Origin: an uncultured Bacteroidota bacterium
GTDB taxonomy: Bacteria > Bacteroidota > Bacteroidia > Chitinophagales > Chitinophagaceae
Length of the DNA stretch: 64,000 nt
Assembly (NCBI GenBank): GCA_903831575.1
Contig: CAIKYB010000026.1
Span: forward strand, 62,001 to 126,000
Reading direction: 5' to 3'
The notes beneath the pieces were generated by a model that saw only the letters and a program-made list of their open reading frames with translations, was not told the origin of the DNA and searched no databases. Shown here one piece after another: positions 38,060 through 48,479 of the stretch. A program made the position numbers and the translations under genes. The first letter of the stretch is position 1. Each line of letters opens with the position of its first letter.

Positions 38060-40201
38060 GTGCCAGTATATAATGAGTCTAGAAAAAATATTATCAGACT
38101 GATTTTTATTGCATTATTCGTAATTATTATAGCACGTCTATTAACATTGCAAATTTTTACCAGTAAATACAAAGCTCTTGCTGAAGACCAAGGAATGTTT
38201 CGGAAGGTGATTTACCCTGACAGAGGAATTATATTTGACCGAAAGAAGAACGCCATTCTTCAAAACACCAATATTGCTGATTTAATGGTTACGCCGAATA
38301 AGCTTAAAGGCATTGATACTTTTGCATTATGCCAAATTTTAGAAATCGATACAGCACAATTCAAAAAGAAAATAATAGAGTTGATTATTAAAAATGGCAG
38401 GTCAAGGCCATCTGTTTTTGAGCCCTTATTGAGTGATGAAAAAACGGCGAAATTAAACGAATCGCTGTATAAATTTTCCCCAGCATTTTATCTTCAGGAT
38501 CGATCTATAAGAAATTTTCCTTACGATGCAGCAGCTAACGTCATGGGGTATACGGCAGAAGTGGATACTAATTTTTTAAAAAAACATCCTGAAGAAGGAT
38601 ACGTTGCAGGAGATTATGCAGGAATGACTGGTTTAGAAAGGAGCTATGAAAAAGTACTAATGGGAGACCGAGGAATAGAATATTGGAAAAGGGATAACAA
38701 AAACAGATTGACAGAAAGACTGGAAAAAGGTCGATTTGATACTGCTGCCGTTGCAGGGCAAAATTTATATACCTCTATTGATATTGAACTTCAACAATTG
38801 GGAGAGAAATTGATGCTAAACAAATTAGGATCTATTGTTGCTATTGATCCTAAAACTGGCGGAATTCTTGCAATGGTCAGTGCGCCTACCTATCAACCTA
38901 ATTATCTAACAGGTAGCAATAGACGTAAACATTTTTCCGAATTATTTCTTAATCCGGCCTTACCATTATTAAACAGAACAGTAAGTGCTACCTATTCTCC
39001 AGGATCTACTTTTAAAACATTGCAGGCATTGATAGGGTTACATGAAGGCGTTATAACAACAGATACAAAATTCTCCTGCTCAGGTGCATTTTATGGGTGC
39101 GGAAGTGCTAAGCCCATGCATTGTTTGGATCTAGGAACTTTCGATTTACGAAACGCCATTGCAGTTTCTGATAATACCTACTTCGCGAATGTTATGCAAA
39201 AAGTCATCAATAATCCAAAATATCCAACTGTAGATAGTGCATTATCTAATTGGGATAATTACATGTATGGCTTCGGGCTAGGTCACAAACTTGGAGTTGA
39301 TATCCCTTCAGAAAAATCGGGTAATATTCCTAAGCCAGCTTATTATAATAAAATATACGGTAAGGGAAGATGGAACTTCTGCACTTTCCGATCAGTGAGT
39401 ATCGGACAGGGCGAGGTGTCGGTTACACCGCTTCAAGTTGCAAACGAGATGGCTTATATTGCAAATAAAGGGTGGTATTATACTCCACATCTTGTTGATT
39501 CGATTGATGGAGGAGATAAATTTGAGCTGCTTAAAAAGTATAAAAAAACAATAAATCCCACATTTATTCCGGAGTATATATTTGAAGCTGTTCATGATGG
39601 AATGCAAAGTGTAGTGGAAAGAGGAACCGGTATAGGAGCGAAAGTGAATGATATTGTTATTTGCGGAAAAACAGGCACAGTAGAAAATTATTATAAAGGG
39701 GTTAAACAACAGAATCACTCTTTCTTTTGTGGATTTGCCCCTAGGGATAATCCCAAAATAGCCATTATGTGTGTTGTTGAAAATAGCGGACGCTTTGGAG
39801 GAACATATGCGGCACCGATTGTAGGGTTGATGATTGAAAAATATTTAAAGGATTCTATTACTGATAAAGCAAGGTTAGCCAAGATTGAACAATTGTCTAA
39901 TCTAAATTTAATGCCGAAAAGAATTTTTATTGAAATAAGAAAACAAGATTCTTTACGTCATGCAAAAGATTTGGAATACCTTCTTTCAAAAGGATATATT
40001 AAATCCATAAAAGACACTGTTGGTTTGGACGAAGACCAGTTTGATAATGATGAATTTAATAATTTAAAAAAAGAAAAGCCAGCGAAAAAAAATCGAAAAG
40101 ACAAAGAACTGAATTCGCAGGCAGTATTGCCTTCACAAAAAAAGAATATCAATTTAAAAGCCAAACTAAAATCCCCAAAAAGAAATTTGAATAGACCTTG
40201 A
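38060..40201 (+). CDS. mrdA: Penicillin-binding protein 2 (GTG start)
   Basis: YPDRGIIFDRKKN, MTGLERSYEKVLMGDRG, SATYSPGSTFKTLQALIGL (SxxK), ICGKTGTVENYY (KTG). Confidence 0.97.
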   Translation: MPVYNESRKNIIRLIFIALFVIIIARLLTLQIFTSKYKALAEDQGMFRKVIYPDRGIIFDRKKNAILQNTNIADLMVTPNKLKGIDTFALCQILEIDTAQFKKKIIELIIKNGRSRPSVFEPLLSDEKTAKLNESLYKFSPAFYLQDRSIRNFPYDAAANVMGYTAEVDTNFLKKHPEEGYVAGDYAGMTGLERSYEKVLMGDRGIEYWKRDNKNRLTERLEKGRFDTAAVAGQNLYTSIDIELQQLGEKLMLNKLGSIVAIDPKTGGILAMVSAPTYQPNYLTGSNRRKHFSELFLNPALPLLNRTVSATYSPGSTFKTLQALIGLHEGVITTDTKFSCSGAFYGCGSAKPMHCLDLGTFDLRNAIAVSDNTYFANVMQKVINNPKYPTVDSALSNWDNYMYGFGLGHKLGVDIPSEKSGNIPKPAYYNKIYGKGRWNFCTFRSVSIGQGEVSVTPLQVANEMAYIANKGWYYTPHLVDSIDGGDKFELLKKYKKTINPTFIPEYIFEAVHDGMQSVVERGTGIGAKVNDIVICGKTGTVENYYKGVKQQNHSFFCGFAPRDNPKIAIMCVVENSGRFGGTYAAPIVGLMIEKYLKDSITDKARLAKIEQLSNLNLMPKRIFIEIRKQDSLRHAKDLEYLLSKGYIKSIKDTVGLDEDQFDNDEFNNLKKEKPAKKNRKDKELNSQAVLPSQKKNINLKAKLKSPKRNLNRP

Positions 40202-40202
40202 A

Positions 40203-41552
40203 ATGTATAACAAAAGACCAATCATATCAACTGAAAAAGACTGGGTAATTATATGGCTTTATGCAATAATTACTGTCATAGGATTGTTATGCATATTTTC
40301 AGTGGAATATAAAGCAAATGATGATTTTTTTAAAAGCTTACTTGCTTTCAAGAAAAATTACAGCAAGCAGTTTGTTTATTTTATTGTTTGCATAGTGCTA
40401 GCTACTTTTGTTTTATTGATGGATAGTAAATTATTTACTGCAACTCCCAATATTTTATATCTACTGGGAATTGGGTTAATGATGCTTACTTTTTTTATTG
40501 GGAAAAATGTAAATGGTTCTAAAAGCTGGATTCCATTAGGCTTTATGAATTTGCAACCTGTGGAGACTTGTAAAATATTTACTGCGTTAGCGCTATCAAA
40601 GTATTTATCAAGACCTGAAACAGATTTCTCCAAGTCGAAATCTCATCTCATAGCTGCTGGTATCTGTTTTTTACCTATTGTTTTTTCTTTACTCCAGAAT
40701 GAAACAGGCCTTGCATTAGTATACTTCACTTTTTTACTTCCTATGTATAGAGAAGGGTTTCCTCCAATTTATCTGATAGCCGGCGCATCTCTTGGGGTAC
40801 TTTTGGTAACGGCTTTATTGTTTTCAGCACCCCAATTAATTATCGCCATATCAATATTGATGATGTGTTTGATTTATTTTTTGAAACGAAAATTTAAACG
40901 AAACAAATCCATTTTAGTTTTTTTGATTGGTGCATGGCTTGCGAGTGTTTTATTTGTTGGTTTAATCGTTCCCTTTTTATTCAAACATGTTTTTCAAAAG
41001 TACCAGGCAGATCGAATTTTTAGTATGGTTGGACAAAATAATCCTTATGACAATGAATCCACCGCTGATTTTTCAGCTGTTACAGTCAGCAAGAAGAAAG
41101 ATAAAGCAGATAAGGAGAATTATAATGTAAAGCAATCAAAGATTGCCATTGGCTCAGGTGGATTCTGGGGAAAAGGATTTTTAAAAGGCACACAAACTCA
41201 AGGAGATTTTGTTCCGGAACAACATACAGATTTCATTTTCACTTCACTGGGAGAGAATTTCGGGTTTATGGGTTGTACCATATTGATGTTACTTTATCTT
41301 GCTCTGTTGCTTCGTATTGTGTTAATTGCGGAAAGACAAAGAAGTACATTTAGCAGAGTTTATGCATATTCCGTCGCCTCCATTATTTTCTTTCATGTGG
41401 CTATTAATATTTGCATGACAATTGGACTTGCACCAGTTATAGGAATTACTTTACCGCTGATGAGTTACGGAGGGTCTTCCTTATTAACTTTTACCATATT
41501 GATTTTTATCCTTGTGAAATTAGATGCGGATAGACAGATGGTATTACGATGA
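40203..41552 (+). CDS. rodA: Rod shape-determining protein RodA (SEDS family)
   Basis: KNVNGSKSWIPLGFMNLQPVETCKI, VPEQHTDFIFTSLGENFGFMG, PVIGITLPLMSYGGSSLLTF. Confidence 0.97.
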   Translation: MYNKRPIISTEKDWVIIWLYAIITVIGLLCIFSVEYKANDDFFKSLLAFKKNYSKQFVYFIVCIVLATFVLLMDSKLFTATPNILYLLGIGLMMLTFFIGKNVNGSKSWIPLGFMNLQPVETCKIFTALALSKYLSRPETDFSKSKSHLIAAGICFLPIVFSLLQNETGLALVYFTFLLPMYREGFPPIYLIAGASLGVLLVTALLFSAPQLIIAISILMMCLIYFLKRKFKRNKSILVFLIGAWLASVLFVGLIVPFLFKHVFQKYQADRIFSMVGQNNPYDNESTADFSAVTVSKKKDKADKENYNVKQSKIAIGSGGFWGKGFLKGTQTQGDFVPEQHTDFIFTSLGENFGFMGCTILMLLYLALLLRIVLIAERQRSTFSRVYAYSVASIIFFHVAINICMTIGLAPVIGITLPLMSYGGSSLLTFTILIFILVKLDADRQMVLR

Positions 41553-41563
41553 GAATGATTTGA

Positions 41564-42397
41564 TTATTGAAAGAGATTTAATTGTGTGATGCATTGTGTT
41601 ATTTTAGCCTGTTCACTTTTTATGTTATAAACTGCTGTTTGTTCATGCCTTGTTGCAATGATGATTTCCGTTTTTTTACTATGCGCTTTAAATAAATCCA
41701 GTACTAATTTGGGGTCGTTATTTTCTTGTGATAAATGAGAAAGTAATAAATGTGACAAAAAATCTGACTGGTGTGTTGTAAAGAGATCCAAGGCCTGTTT
41801 GTTTGACAAATGCCCATCATTACCGCTGATTCTTTTCTTAAGATGGAAAGGGTACTGCCCATTTTCGAGCATATACTCATCATAGTTGGCTTCTAAAAAA
41901 ACAGCATTACATTCTTTAAAATGTTTTATAACATGATCGCAAACCATACCGATATCTGTAAATACTCCCACTTTGATGGAATTGTATTCAATAATAAAAC
42001 TCGTCGGATCAATAGCATCATGAAATTTTGGGAAAGCTGTAATGATTAACTTCCCAACAGATACAGGATTGTAGCTTATTAATGGAACCACCTGGCTCTT
42101 AGGAATAGGCGTTCTGCAATTTTGCAAAGTTTGATTTGTAATATGAACAGGAATTCCGTATTTCTTTGCCAATACTTCTACACCTTTCACATGATCAATA
42201 TGTTCGTGTGAAATAAAAATGGCTTTTATCAAGTTCATGGAAAGATCGAGCGACTTCATTCTTTTTTCAGTCTCTTTACAAGATAAACCAGCATCAATTA
42301 AAACGGCTTCAGTATCATTCCCGATGTAGTAACAATTGCCATTGCTGCCAGAATTAAGTGAGGTAAAAAATATAGACATGGGTACAAAGGAAATCAT
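41564..42397 (-). CDS. MBL fold metallo-hydrolase (WalJ/YycJ-like)
   Basis: SLNSGSNGNCYYIGNDTEAVLIDAG, IFISHEHIDHVKGVEVLA, VFLEANYDEYML. Likely start MSIFFTS (42379). Confidence 0.93.
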   Translation of the reverse strand: MISFVPMSIFFTSLNSGSNGNCYYIGNDTEAVLIDAGLSCKETEKRMKSLDLSMNLIKAIFISHEHIDHVKGVEVLAKKYGIPVHITNQTLQNCRTPIPKSQVVPLISYNPVSVGKLIITAFPKFHDAIDPTSFIIEYNSIKVGVFTDIGMVCDHVIKHFKECNAVFLEANYDEYMLENGQYPFHLKKRISGNDGHLSNKQALDLFTTHQSDFLSHLLLSHLSQENNDPKLVLDLFKAHSKKTEIIIATRHEQTAVYNIKSEQAKITQCITQLNLFQ

Positions 42398-42507
42398 TTT
42401 TTTTATAGAAAATTGGATACTAAAATTTATTTACTGAATTCAAGCAAGTATTTTTGCTAATAAAATAAAATATTCCAATAACTTCAAATGAAGTACTCTA
42501 GTTTATT

Positions 42508-43254
42508 ATGAAAATAATACCATTAAGTGAAGGCAGTTATACGATAGATCATACAAAAGAATTTGTCCCTTTTGATAAAAATCTTGATGATTTACAAGTA
42601 AGACCTTCCGGAAGTTTGCTTGTAGAGATTCAACCATTTGTTGTAATTACAAAAAAGGACATCATTGTTTTGGATTGTGGTCTTGGGTTTACTAACAAAC
42701 AGGACATTCTCATCATTCATCAAAATTTAATCAACAACAATATTGATCCTTCAAGTGTTACTAAAGTTTTATTAAGCCATTTGCACAAAGACCATGCTGG
42801 CGGAATCGCCAAGTTTGATCAAATTCTTAATCGTTCTTTTTTAAGTTTTCCCAACGCAACTTATTATATTAGTAAAAGCGAATTAGCGTTGGCTTCAAAG
42901 CTTGGTAATCCTTCTTACAAGCCGGAAAAATTTGAAGTATTAGATAGCAGTTCTGCACATTTGGTTTTGTTAGAGGGCAATGGAATTATCGATGACTATA
43001 TACATTATGAAACCACTGCAGCGCATTCGCCCTTTCATCAGGTTTTTTGGATAGAAGAGGATGGGCGAACAATATTTTATGGTGCCGATGATGCACCTCA
43101 GCATCAACAAATGAAAAGTAAGTTTATAGCCAAATACGATTTTGACGGAAAAAAAAGTATGGATTTAAGAACTGCCTGGTGGCAAAAAGGGAAAGAGGAA
43201 AATTGGACATTCTTATTTTATCACGATATTAAAACGCCGATAGTGAATATGTAG
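42508..43254 (+). CDS. MBL fold metallo-hydrolase
   Basis: VLDCGLGF, VLLSHLHKDHAGGIAKFD, TAAHSPFHQVFWIEEDGRTIFYGADDAPQ. Confidence 0.93.
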   Translation: MKIIPLSEGSYTIDHTKEFVPFDKNLDDLQVRPSGSLLVEIQPFVVITKKDIIVLDCGLGFTNKQDILIIHQNLINNNIDPSSVTKVLLSHLHKDHAGGIAKFDQILNRSFLSFPNATYYISKSELALASKLGNPSYKPEKFEVLDSSSAHLVLLEGNGIIDDYIHYETTAAHSPFHQVFWIEEDGRTIFYGADDAPQHQQMKSKFIAKYDFDGKKSMDLRTAWWQKGKEENWTFLFYHDIKTPIVNM

Positions 43255-43261
43255 TAATTAA

Positions 43262-43696
43262 TTATTTAGGTTTATTTTGATCTTCGCCATCCTTTTTTTT
43301 ATTGTGTTGGCCCATCCTTTTTTCTCGCAACTTTTTTATAAGTTTATCTTTGAACTCCCGATCTTTTTTATAAAATAATTCTGTTCGTTCGTTTCCAAGA
43401 ATCTTGAAAAAGCGCTCTCTGTATTTTTTTTTAATATTCAATGTCGCTTCTTCTAGATCTAGCTCAGGAAGCGTTTCTTTATGAATAGCTTTCAATTCTT
43501 TATTATATTCTTTGTGAACTGGCCAAAATCTCTGTGCTTCATTTTCATTCAGATTTAGTTGGTCGGTCATATATGCAACATAGAGCGCTTTGATATTTTG
43601 ATCACCTTTATTTTTGTTATCATTGGGTTGATCCTGACCAAATGCAGAAATGGCAATCAATGTAAATAAAACAAATTCTAGTAAAAACTTTTTCAT
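43262..43696 (-). CDS. Secreted charged protein, Spy/CpxP-like (sigma-factor operon)
   Basis: Signal peptide; YMTDQLNLNENEAQRFWPVHKEYNKELKAI; highly charged alpha-helical C-terminus. Confidence 0.7.
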   Translation of the reverse strand: MKKFLLEFVLFTLIAISAFGQDQPNDNKNKGDQNIKALYVAYMTDQLNLNENEAQRFWPVHKEYNKELKAIHKETLPELDLEEATLNIKKKYRERFFKILGNERTELFYKKDREFKDKLIKKLREKRMGQHNKKKDGEDQNKPK

Positions 43697-43730
43697 TTTT
43701 CTATTTTTAATTATTTAACGTAACAGCTTA

Positions 43731-44369
43731 TTATTTTCTTATTGTACTCCCTGTAATTTTTAATTGATGAAGATAATTAACCAATGTTTCCCCATCATAA
43801 AAGTCATCATCTTTTAAAAAGGTTTCTTTCTCATCTGATAAAGAAGCAACTAATGCAGCATTAACATCTAGGCCATTATCTTGCAAATATTTAACCACAT
43901 CTTCCTCCTCAAGACTGTTTAGGTTATCCTCAAAACTTTTACTGATTAAAATGCGATTTGCTTCTTGCATCACATACGCTGAATAATTATTTTCCTCCTC
44001 CATAATGCGATTGTGTTTAATAATTGCAGTTAAAGAAAGTCCAAGAAGTGCAATGGCTACAGCAGCTATTGAAAATCTTAAAACTTTATTGCGTAAGGGG
44101 AGGCTAATTACTTCTTTTTCCTTTTTTATTTTAAACAGTATTTCATCAGCAAGACTGTCAAAATAATTCACTGGTATGCTATAAGTTTGTGATTCTTTAA
44201 TATTCGTGTGTAATGAATAGGAGGGTAAACTTTTTATGCTGCTTAAAACTCTAGTAGAAAAGTCTTCGAAATAACCTTCAGGTAAACTATATACATTCAC
44301 ATTAGGGATGGCAGCTATAGTTTTACTTATTATTAAAAGTTCATTTTGTATATCGCTATTTTTTTGCAT
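43731..44369 (-). CDS. Putative anti-sigma factor (single TM)
   Basis: Directly downstream of the ECF sigma gene; cytosolic N-terminus, TM FSIAAVAIALLGLSLTAII. Confidence 0.65.
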   Translation of the reverse strand: MQKNSDIQNELLIISKTIAAIPNVNVYSLPEGYFEDFSTRVLSSIKSLPSYSLHTNIKESQTYSIPVNYFDSLADEILFKIKKEKEVISLPLRNKVLRFSIAAVAIALLGLSLTAIIKHNRIMEEENNYSAYVMQEANRILISKSFEDNLNSLEEEDVVKYLQDNGLDVNAALVASLSDEKETFLKDDDFYDGETLVNYLHQLKITGSTIRK

Positions 44370-44403
44370 TGCAGGGCCTTAGACTAAATATTGTTAATGA
44401 TGT

Positions 44404-44955
44404 TTAATTATTTATAATAAATTGTTCTATTTTCTTTACAGCATGATGATAGCTCGCCTTTAGAGCGCCCTCACTCGTATTGAATACTTTACTCATTTTT
44501 TCGTAGGGCATTTCTTCAAAGTACCGTAACATAAAAACGGCTCTTTGTTTTTCAGGTAATTTTTGTATGGCTAATTGAAGTTTCCATTCAAGTTTATTCC
44601 CATCAAAATAACTATCGGCTTCAATTTTATTGGAAAGGTTACTTATTTCGTTGCTAAATGAAATAAGAGTTTGTTTTTTTTGTTTGTTTAAAAAAGTCAG
44701 ACTTTCATTTGTTGCAATTCTATATAGCCAGGTATACAATTGACTGTCTTCTCTGAAAGCGTCAAGATTACTCCAAACTTTTATGAATAAATTTTGTAAA
44801 ACATCATTTGCATCATCGTGTTCGACTACCATTCTTCTTATGTGCCAGTATAGTTTTTCCTGATATTTCTTTATAATTTGAGTAAATGCGGACTCCTTAT
44901 TAATACCATTTTTAAATTGGAATACAAGATCATTATCGTCAACTATAACAGGCAT
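44404..44955 (-). CDS. ECF-type RNA polymerase sigma factor
   Basis: DDANDVLQNLFIKVWSNLDAF (region 2), LPEKQRAVFMLRYFEEMPYEKMSKVFNTSEGALKASYHHAVKKIE (region 4). Confidence 0.95.
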   Translation of the reverse strand: MPVIVDDNDLVFQFKNGINKESAFTQIIKKYQEKLYWHIRRMVVEHDDANDVLQNLFIKVWSNLDAFREDSQLYTWLYRIATNESLTFLNKQKKQTLISFSNEISNLSNKIEADSYFDGNKLEWKLQLAIQKLPEKQRAVFMLRYFEEMPYEKMSKVFNTSEGALKASYHHAVKKIEQFIINN

Positions 44956-45044
44956 ATTCGCAAATTAGATTAGCGCGGCCTAAGACTCAGCCTGCATTAA
45001 AAAGTTTAAAAAATAATCTTATTTATTAAAGACCTGAGGGATAT

Positions 45045-46001
45045 TTATTTTTTTCTTGCGATTGATTTAATTGCAGCCTCTACAATATGAAGTGCATCAA
45101 GTCCGTATTTAACCAGTAATTCTGTAGGCTTCCCGCTTTCCCCAAATGTATCATTCGTTCCTATAAATTCAATAGGAATTGGAAATGATCTTGCAGCTAC
45201 CTGAGCAACACTATCGCCCAATCCGCCGATGACATTATGTTCCTCTGCTGTTACAGCGCAACCTGTTTTATTTATAGAAGTCAGCACTGCTAAAGTATCC
45301 AAAGGTTTAATCGTGTGCATATTAATCACATCAGCATGTATACCTTTTGTTTCAAGTATTTTTGCCGCTTCTATTGCAATCCAAACCAGATGTCCGCAAG
45401 CAAAAATAGACACATCATTACCTTCAGCTAAGATTTGTGCCTTCCCAACAATAAAGTCTTCCTCTTTGGTGAAAATTGGCCATACAGGTCGTCCAAACCG
45501 GAGGTAAACCGGGCCGTCAAATTTCGCAATTGCCTTTGTTGCTGCTTTAGTTTGATTGTAATCAGCAGGCACAATAACGGTCATGCCTGGGAGCATTTTC
45601 ATCATGCCGATATCTTCTAAAATCTGATGCGTAGCACCATCTTCTCCTAAAGTAAGGCCTGCATGAGAGGCGCAGATTTTTACATTTTTTCCACTGTAAG
45701 CGATACTCTGTCTGATTTGGTCATATACTCTTCCGGTAGAAAAATTGGCAAATGTTGTGGTGAAGGGAATTTTTCCACCGATGGTAAGACCAGCTGCGAC
45801 TCCCATCATATTCGCTTCAGCAATTCCACATTGAATAAATCTGTTTGGAAATTCTTTTATAAAGGCCTGTAATTTCATTGAGCCAGCGAGATCTGCTGTA
45901 AGTGCAATAATGTTTTCATTTTCCCTTGCAGCTTCAACAATTCCATCGCCAAATCCACTTCTTGTGTCTTTATTTCCTGTTATTTGTATGTCAGAAAGCA
46001 T
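45045..46001 (-). CDS. Transketolase C-terminal subunit (split transketolase)
   Basis: RSGFGDGIVEAARENENIIALTADL, RFIQCGIAEANMMGVAAGL, HAGLTLGEDGATHQILEDIGMM. Confidence 0.93.
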   Translation of the reverse strand: MLSDIQITGNKDTRSGFGDGIVEAARENENIIALTADLAGSMKLQAFIKEFPNRFIQCGIAEANMMGVAAGLTIGGKIPFTTTFANFSTGRVYDQIRQSIAYSGKNVKICASHAGLTLGEDGATHQILEDIGMMKMLPGMTVIVPADYNQTKAATKAIAKFDGPVYLRFGRPVWPIFTKEEDFIVGKAQILAEGNDVSIFACGHLVWIAIEAAKILETKGIHADVINMHTIKPLDTLAVLTSINKTGCAVTAEEHNVIGGLGDSVAQVAARSFPIPIEFIGTNDTFGESGKPTELLVKYGLDALHIVEAAIKSIARKK

Positions 46002-46039
46002 AATAATTTGACTAAATTTTATTTAATAATTAATTTCCT

Positions 46040-47095
46040 TTAATTTAATTGAGCATCTTGTTGATCTCCTAGGCTTTGTTCCCGCTTCATTTTTAATTCC
46101 CATTGCCATGCGGTTAACATCATATCTTCCAGATTGTATTTTGGAATCCATCCTAATTCACGTTTTGCTTTTTCATTATTAGCATAAATTTCTATAACAT
46201 CTCCTTGTCTTCTTTTTGTAGTTTCATAATTCAATCTCACCTTATTACATTTTTCAAAAGTTTTTATAACTTCAAGTACTGTGTATCCATTACCTGTACC
46301 AAGATTGAAGACTTCACAATTTGTTTTATTTTTTTCTGCCATCAGAAAATTCAGTGCTAAAGTATGCGCATGAGCAATATCTGAAACATGAATAAAATCT
46401 CTTACACAGCTACCATCTTTTGTAGGGTAGTCGTTTCCAAAGACCTGCATTTTAGGGAGTTTACCTATGGCTGTTTGTGTAATGGCAGGAATTAGGTTTG
46501 CTGGTTTTCCCAAGGGTATTTCTCCAATTTCAATGGATGGATGAGCTCCAACAGGATTAAAATAACGCAATAAGATAGCTTGAATATGGTTACTATTTAT
46601 TGTTTGCTGTACAATATTTTCCCCCATTTGCTTTGTATATCCATATGGCGACTCCGCTTGTTTTATTGGTGTTTCTTCAGTTACAGGAGATAGATCAGGA
46701 TTTCCATAAACTGTACAAGATGAAGAAAAAACAAAATAAGGAATTGAAAATACTGCACAGCAACGTAAAATATTGATTAAAGAATTAATGTTATTATCGA
46801 AATAGAGTAAAGGGTTTTCTACAGATTCTCCAACGGCCTTATATGCTGCGAAATGAATAATACCTATAATGTCTGGATTTTCCTGAAATACAGCATGGGT
46901 ATCATCAAATACACAAAGATCAACACAATAATTCTTTATCTTAACTCCAGTTATTTTTTCCACGCCATTTAGAATGTCGGGATTGCTTCTGCTATTATTA
47001 TCAACTGAAATAACGTTATATCCATTTTGAATTAAATCAACAAGCGTATGAGAGCCAATATAACCACAACCACCTGTAACTAAGATTTTTTTCAT
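46040..47095 (-). CDS. galE: UDP-glucose 4-epimerase
   Basis: ILVTGGCGYIGSHTLVDLIQNGYNVISVDN, SSCTVYGNPD, SPYGYTKQMGE, GDGSCVRDFIHV-like segment. Confidence 0.95.
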   Translation of the reverse strand: MKKILVTGGCGYIGSHTLVDLIQNGYNVISVDNNSRSNPDILNGVEKITGVKIKNYCVDLCVFDDTHAVFQENPDIIGIIHFAAYKAVGESVENPLLYFDNNINSLINILRCCAVFSIPYFVFSSSCTVYGNPDLSPVTEETPIKQAESPYGYTKQMGENIVQQTINSNHIQAILLRYFNPVGAHPSIEIGEIPLGKPANLIPAITQTAIGKLPKMQVFGNDYPTKDGSCVRDFIHVSDIAHAHTLALNFLMAEKNKTNCEVFNLGTGNGYTVLEVIKTFEKCNKVRLNYETTKRRQGDVIEIYANNEKAKRELGWIPKYNLEDMMLTAWQWELKMKREQSLGDQQDAQLN

Positions 47096-47197
47096 TTTAT
47101 ACTGATGCTATTTTATTCAATAATCAACCTCGAAAATAAAATCAAATTTAAAGAAAACATAAGTCTTTCTATCACTATGCCAACAAATCATTATGGG

Positions 47198-48415
47198 TTA
47201 GGCATGAGGATAAAGGTAATGCAGAAGTGTATAAAATAAAGCAGCCAATAAGCCACTGATAGGAATAGTAAGGACCCAAGCCCAAAGTAAGTTCACGGTT
47301 ACACCCCATCTGACTGCTGACAACCGTTTGGTTGCGCCAACTCCGATTATTGATCCTGTAATGGTATGTGTAGTACTTACGGGTATTTTTAATGCTTCAG
47401 TTACGAATAAAGTAATCGCGCCTGCTGTTTCTGCAGCTACTCCTTCGAATGGAGTAACCTTGGTTATTTTTGTACCCATGGTTTTTACTATTTTCCAACC
47501 ACCACTCATGGTGCCTAATGCAATTGCTGCATAACAAGCCAAAGGAACCCACCACACCATATGATCAAGGCTGTAGATCTGAGGATTATATGCAATTAGA
47601 GATGCCATAATAATACCCATTACTTTTTGCGCATCATTTCCACCATGGCCAATACTGAAAGCTGCAGAAGAGACTAGTTGTAATTTTTTGAACCAGCTGT
47701 TTGCCCTATTGGCGTTTAATCCATTTAGAAACAACGTGAAAGTAGCCATAATGACGAGCATGCTTGCAAGTAAAATCCATTTAAAATTTGAACCATGAAA
47801 AATTATTTTCAACGTAGGGTTTTCAAAATGTGTTTTTAATTGCGCGGGATCGGTGATGATATTATTTTTTAAGAAGATTCCTATTCCAATAAAAATAAGT
47901 AAGGCAATTATTTTGGGCATCCATCCTTTTTTGAAGGAATGAATAAACCACAGCGAAATGATGAAAGCAATGACCATTCCTATTACAGGGGCGAGTAAAA
48001 TAAAAGAAATGGTTTTAAATACGGGCTCTGAATTTATTGAAGAAAACCCACCAAATGCAATAGCTGCCCCACCAAAAGCGCCTATCAAAGCGTGAGAGGA
48101 AGAAGAAGGAATACCATACCACCAGGTAAATAAATTCCAGGTTATGGCAGAAAGTAATCCTGCAAAAATGACAATCAACATATTGAAGCCATTAACAACT
48201 TCAGGCTTGACTGTTTTGGCAATTGTATTAGCAACGCCATGGTCTTTAAAAATAAAATAGGCAACAAAGTTGAACATAGCAGCCCAAACTACAGCTTGGC
48301 CCGGAGTGAGCACTTTGGTTGATACTACAGTTGCTATAGAATTAGCAGCATCATGAAAGCCATTGATATAATCAAAAATCAGGGCTAAAGCGATGATTAT
48401 TATCAATAAGTTCAT
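47198..48415 (-). CDS. Inorganic phosphate transporter (Pit family)
   Basis: DYINGFHDAANSIATVVSTKVLTPGQAVVWAAMFNF, GIPSSSSHALIGAFGGAAIA, SIGHGGNDAQKVMGII, IPVSTTHTITGSIIGVGA. Confidence 0.97.
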   Translation of the reverse strand: MNLLIIIIALALIFDYINGFHDAANSIATVVSTKVLTPGQAVVWAAMFNFVAYFIFKDHGVANTIAKTVKPEVVNGFNMLIVIFAGLLSAITWNLFTWWYGIPSSSSHALIGAFGGAAIAFGGFSSINSEPVFKTISFILLAPVIGMVIAFIISLWFIHSFKKGWMPKIIALLIFIGIGIFLKNNIITDPAQLKTHFENPTLKIIFHGSNFKWILLASMLVIMATFTLFLNGLNANRANSWFKKLQLVSSAAFSIGHGGNDAQKVMGIIMASLIAYNPQIYSLDHMVWWVPLACYAAIALGTMSGGWKIVKTMGTKITKVTPFEGVAAETAGAITLFVTEALKIPVSTTHTITGSIIGVGATKRLSAVRWGVTVNLLWAWVLTIPISGLLAALFYTLLHYLYPHA

Positions 48416-48479
48416 AGAATAAATTTTGTACTGAATTGAAGTTGAGGAATAGAATTAATACTGAATTACAATCGATTTT

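Noticed and set aside
43262-44955. Possible novel three-gene stress system
   Set aside because: Fits a routine ECF sigma, membrane anti-sigma and secreted Spy/CpxP-like protein operon.
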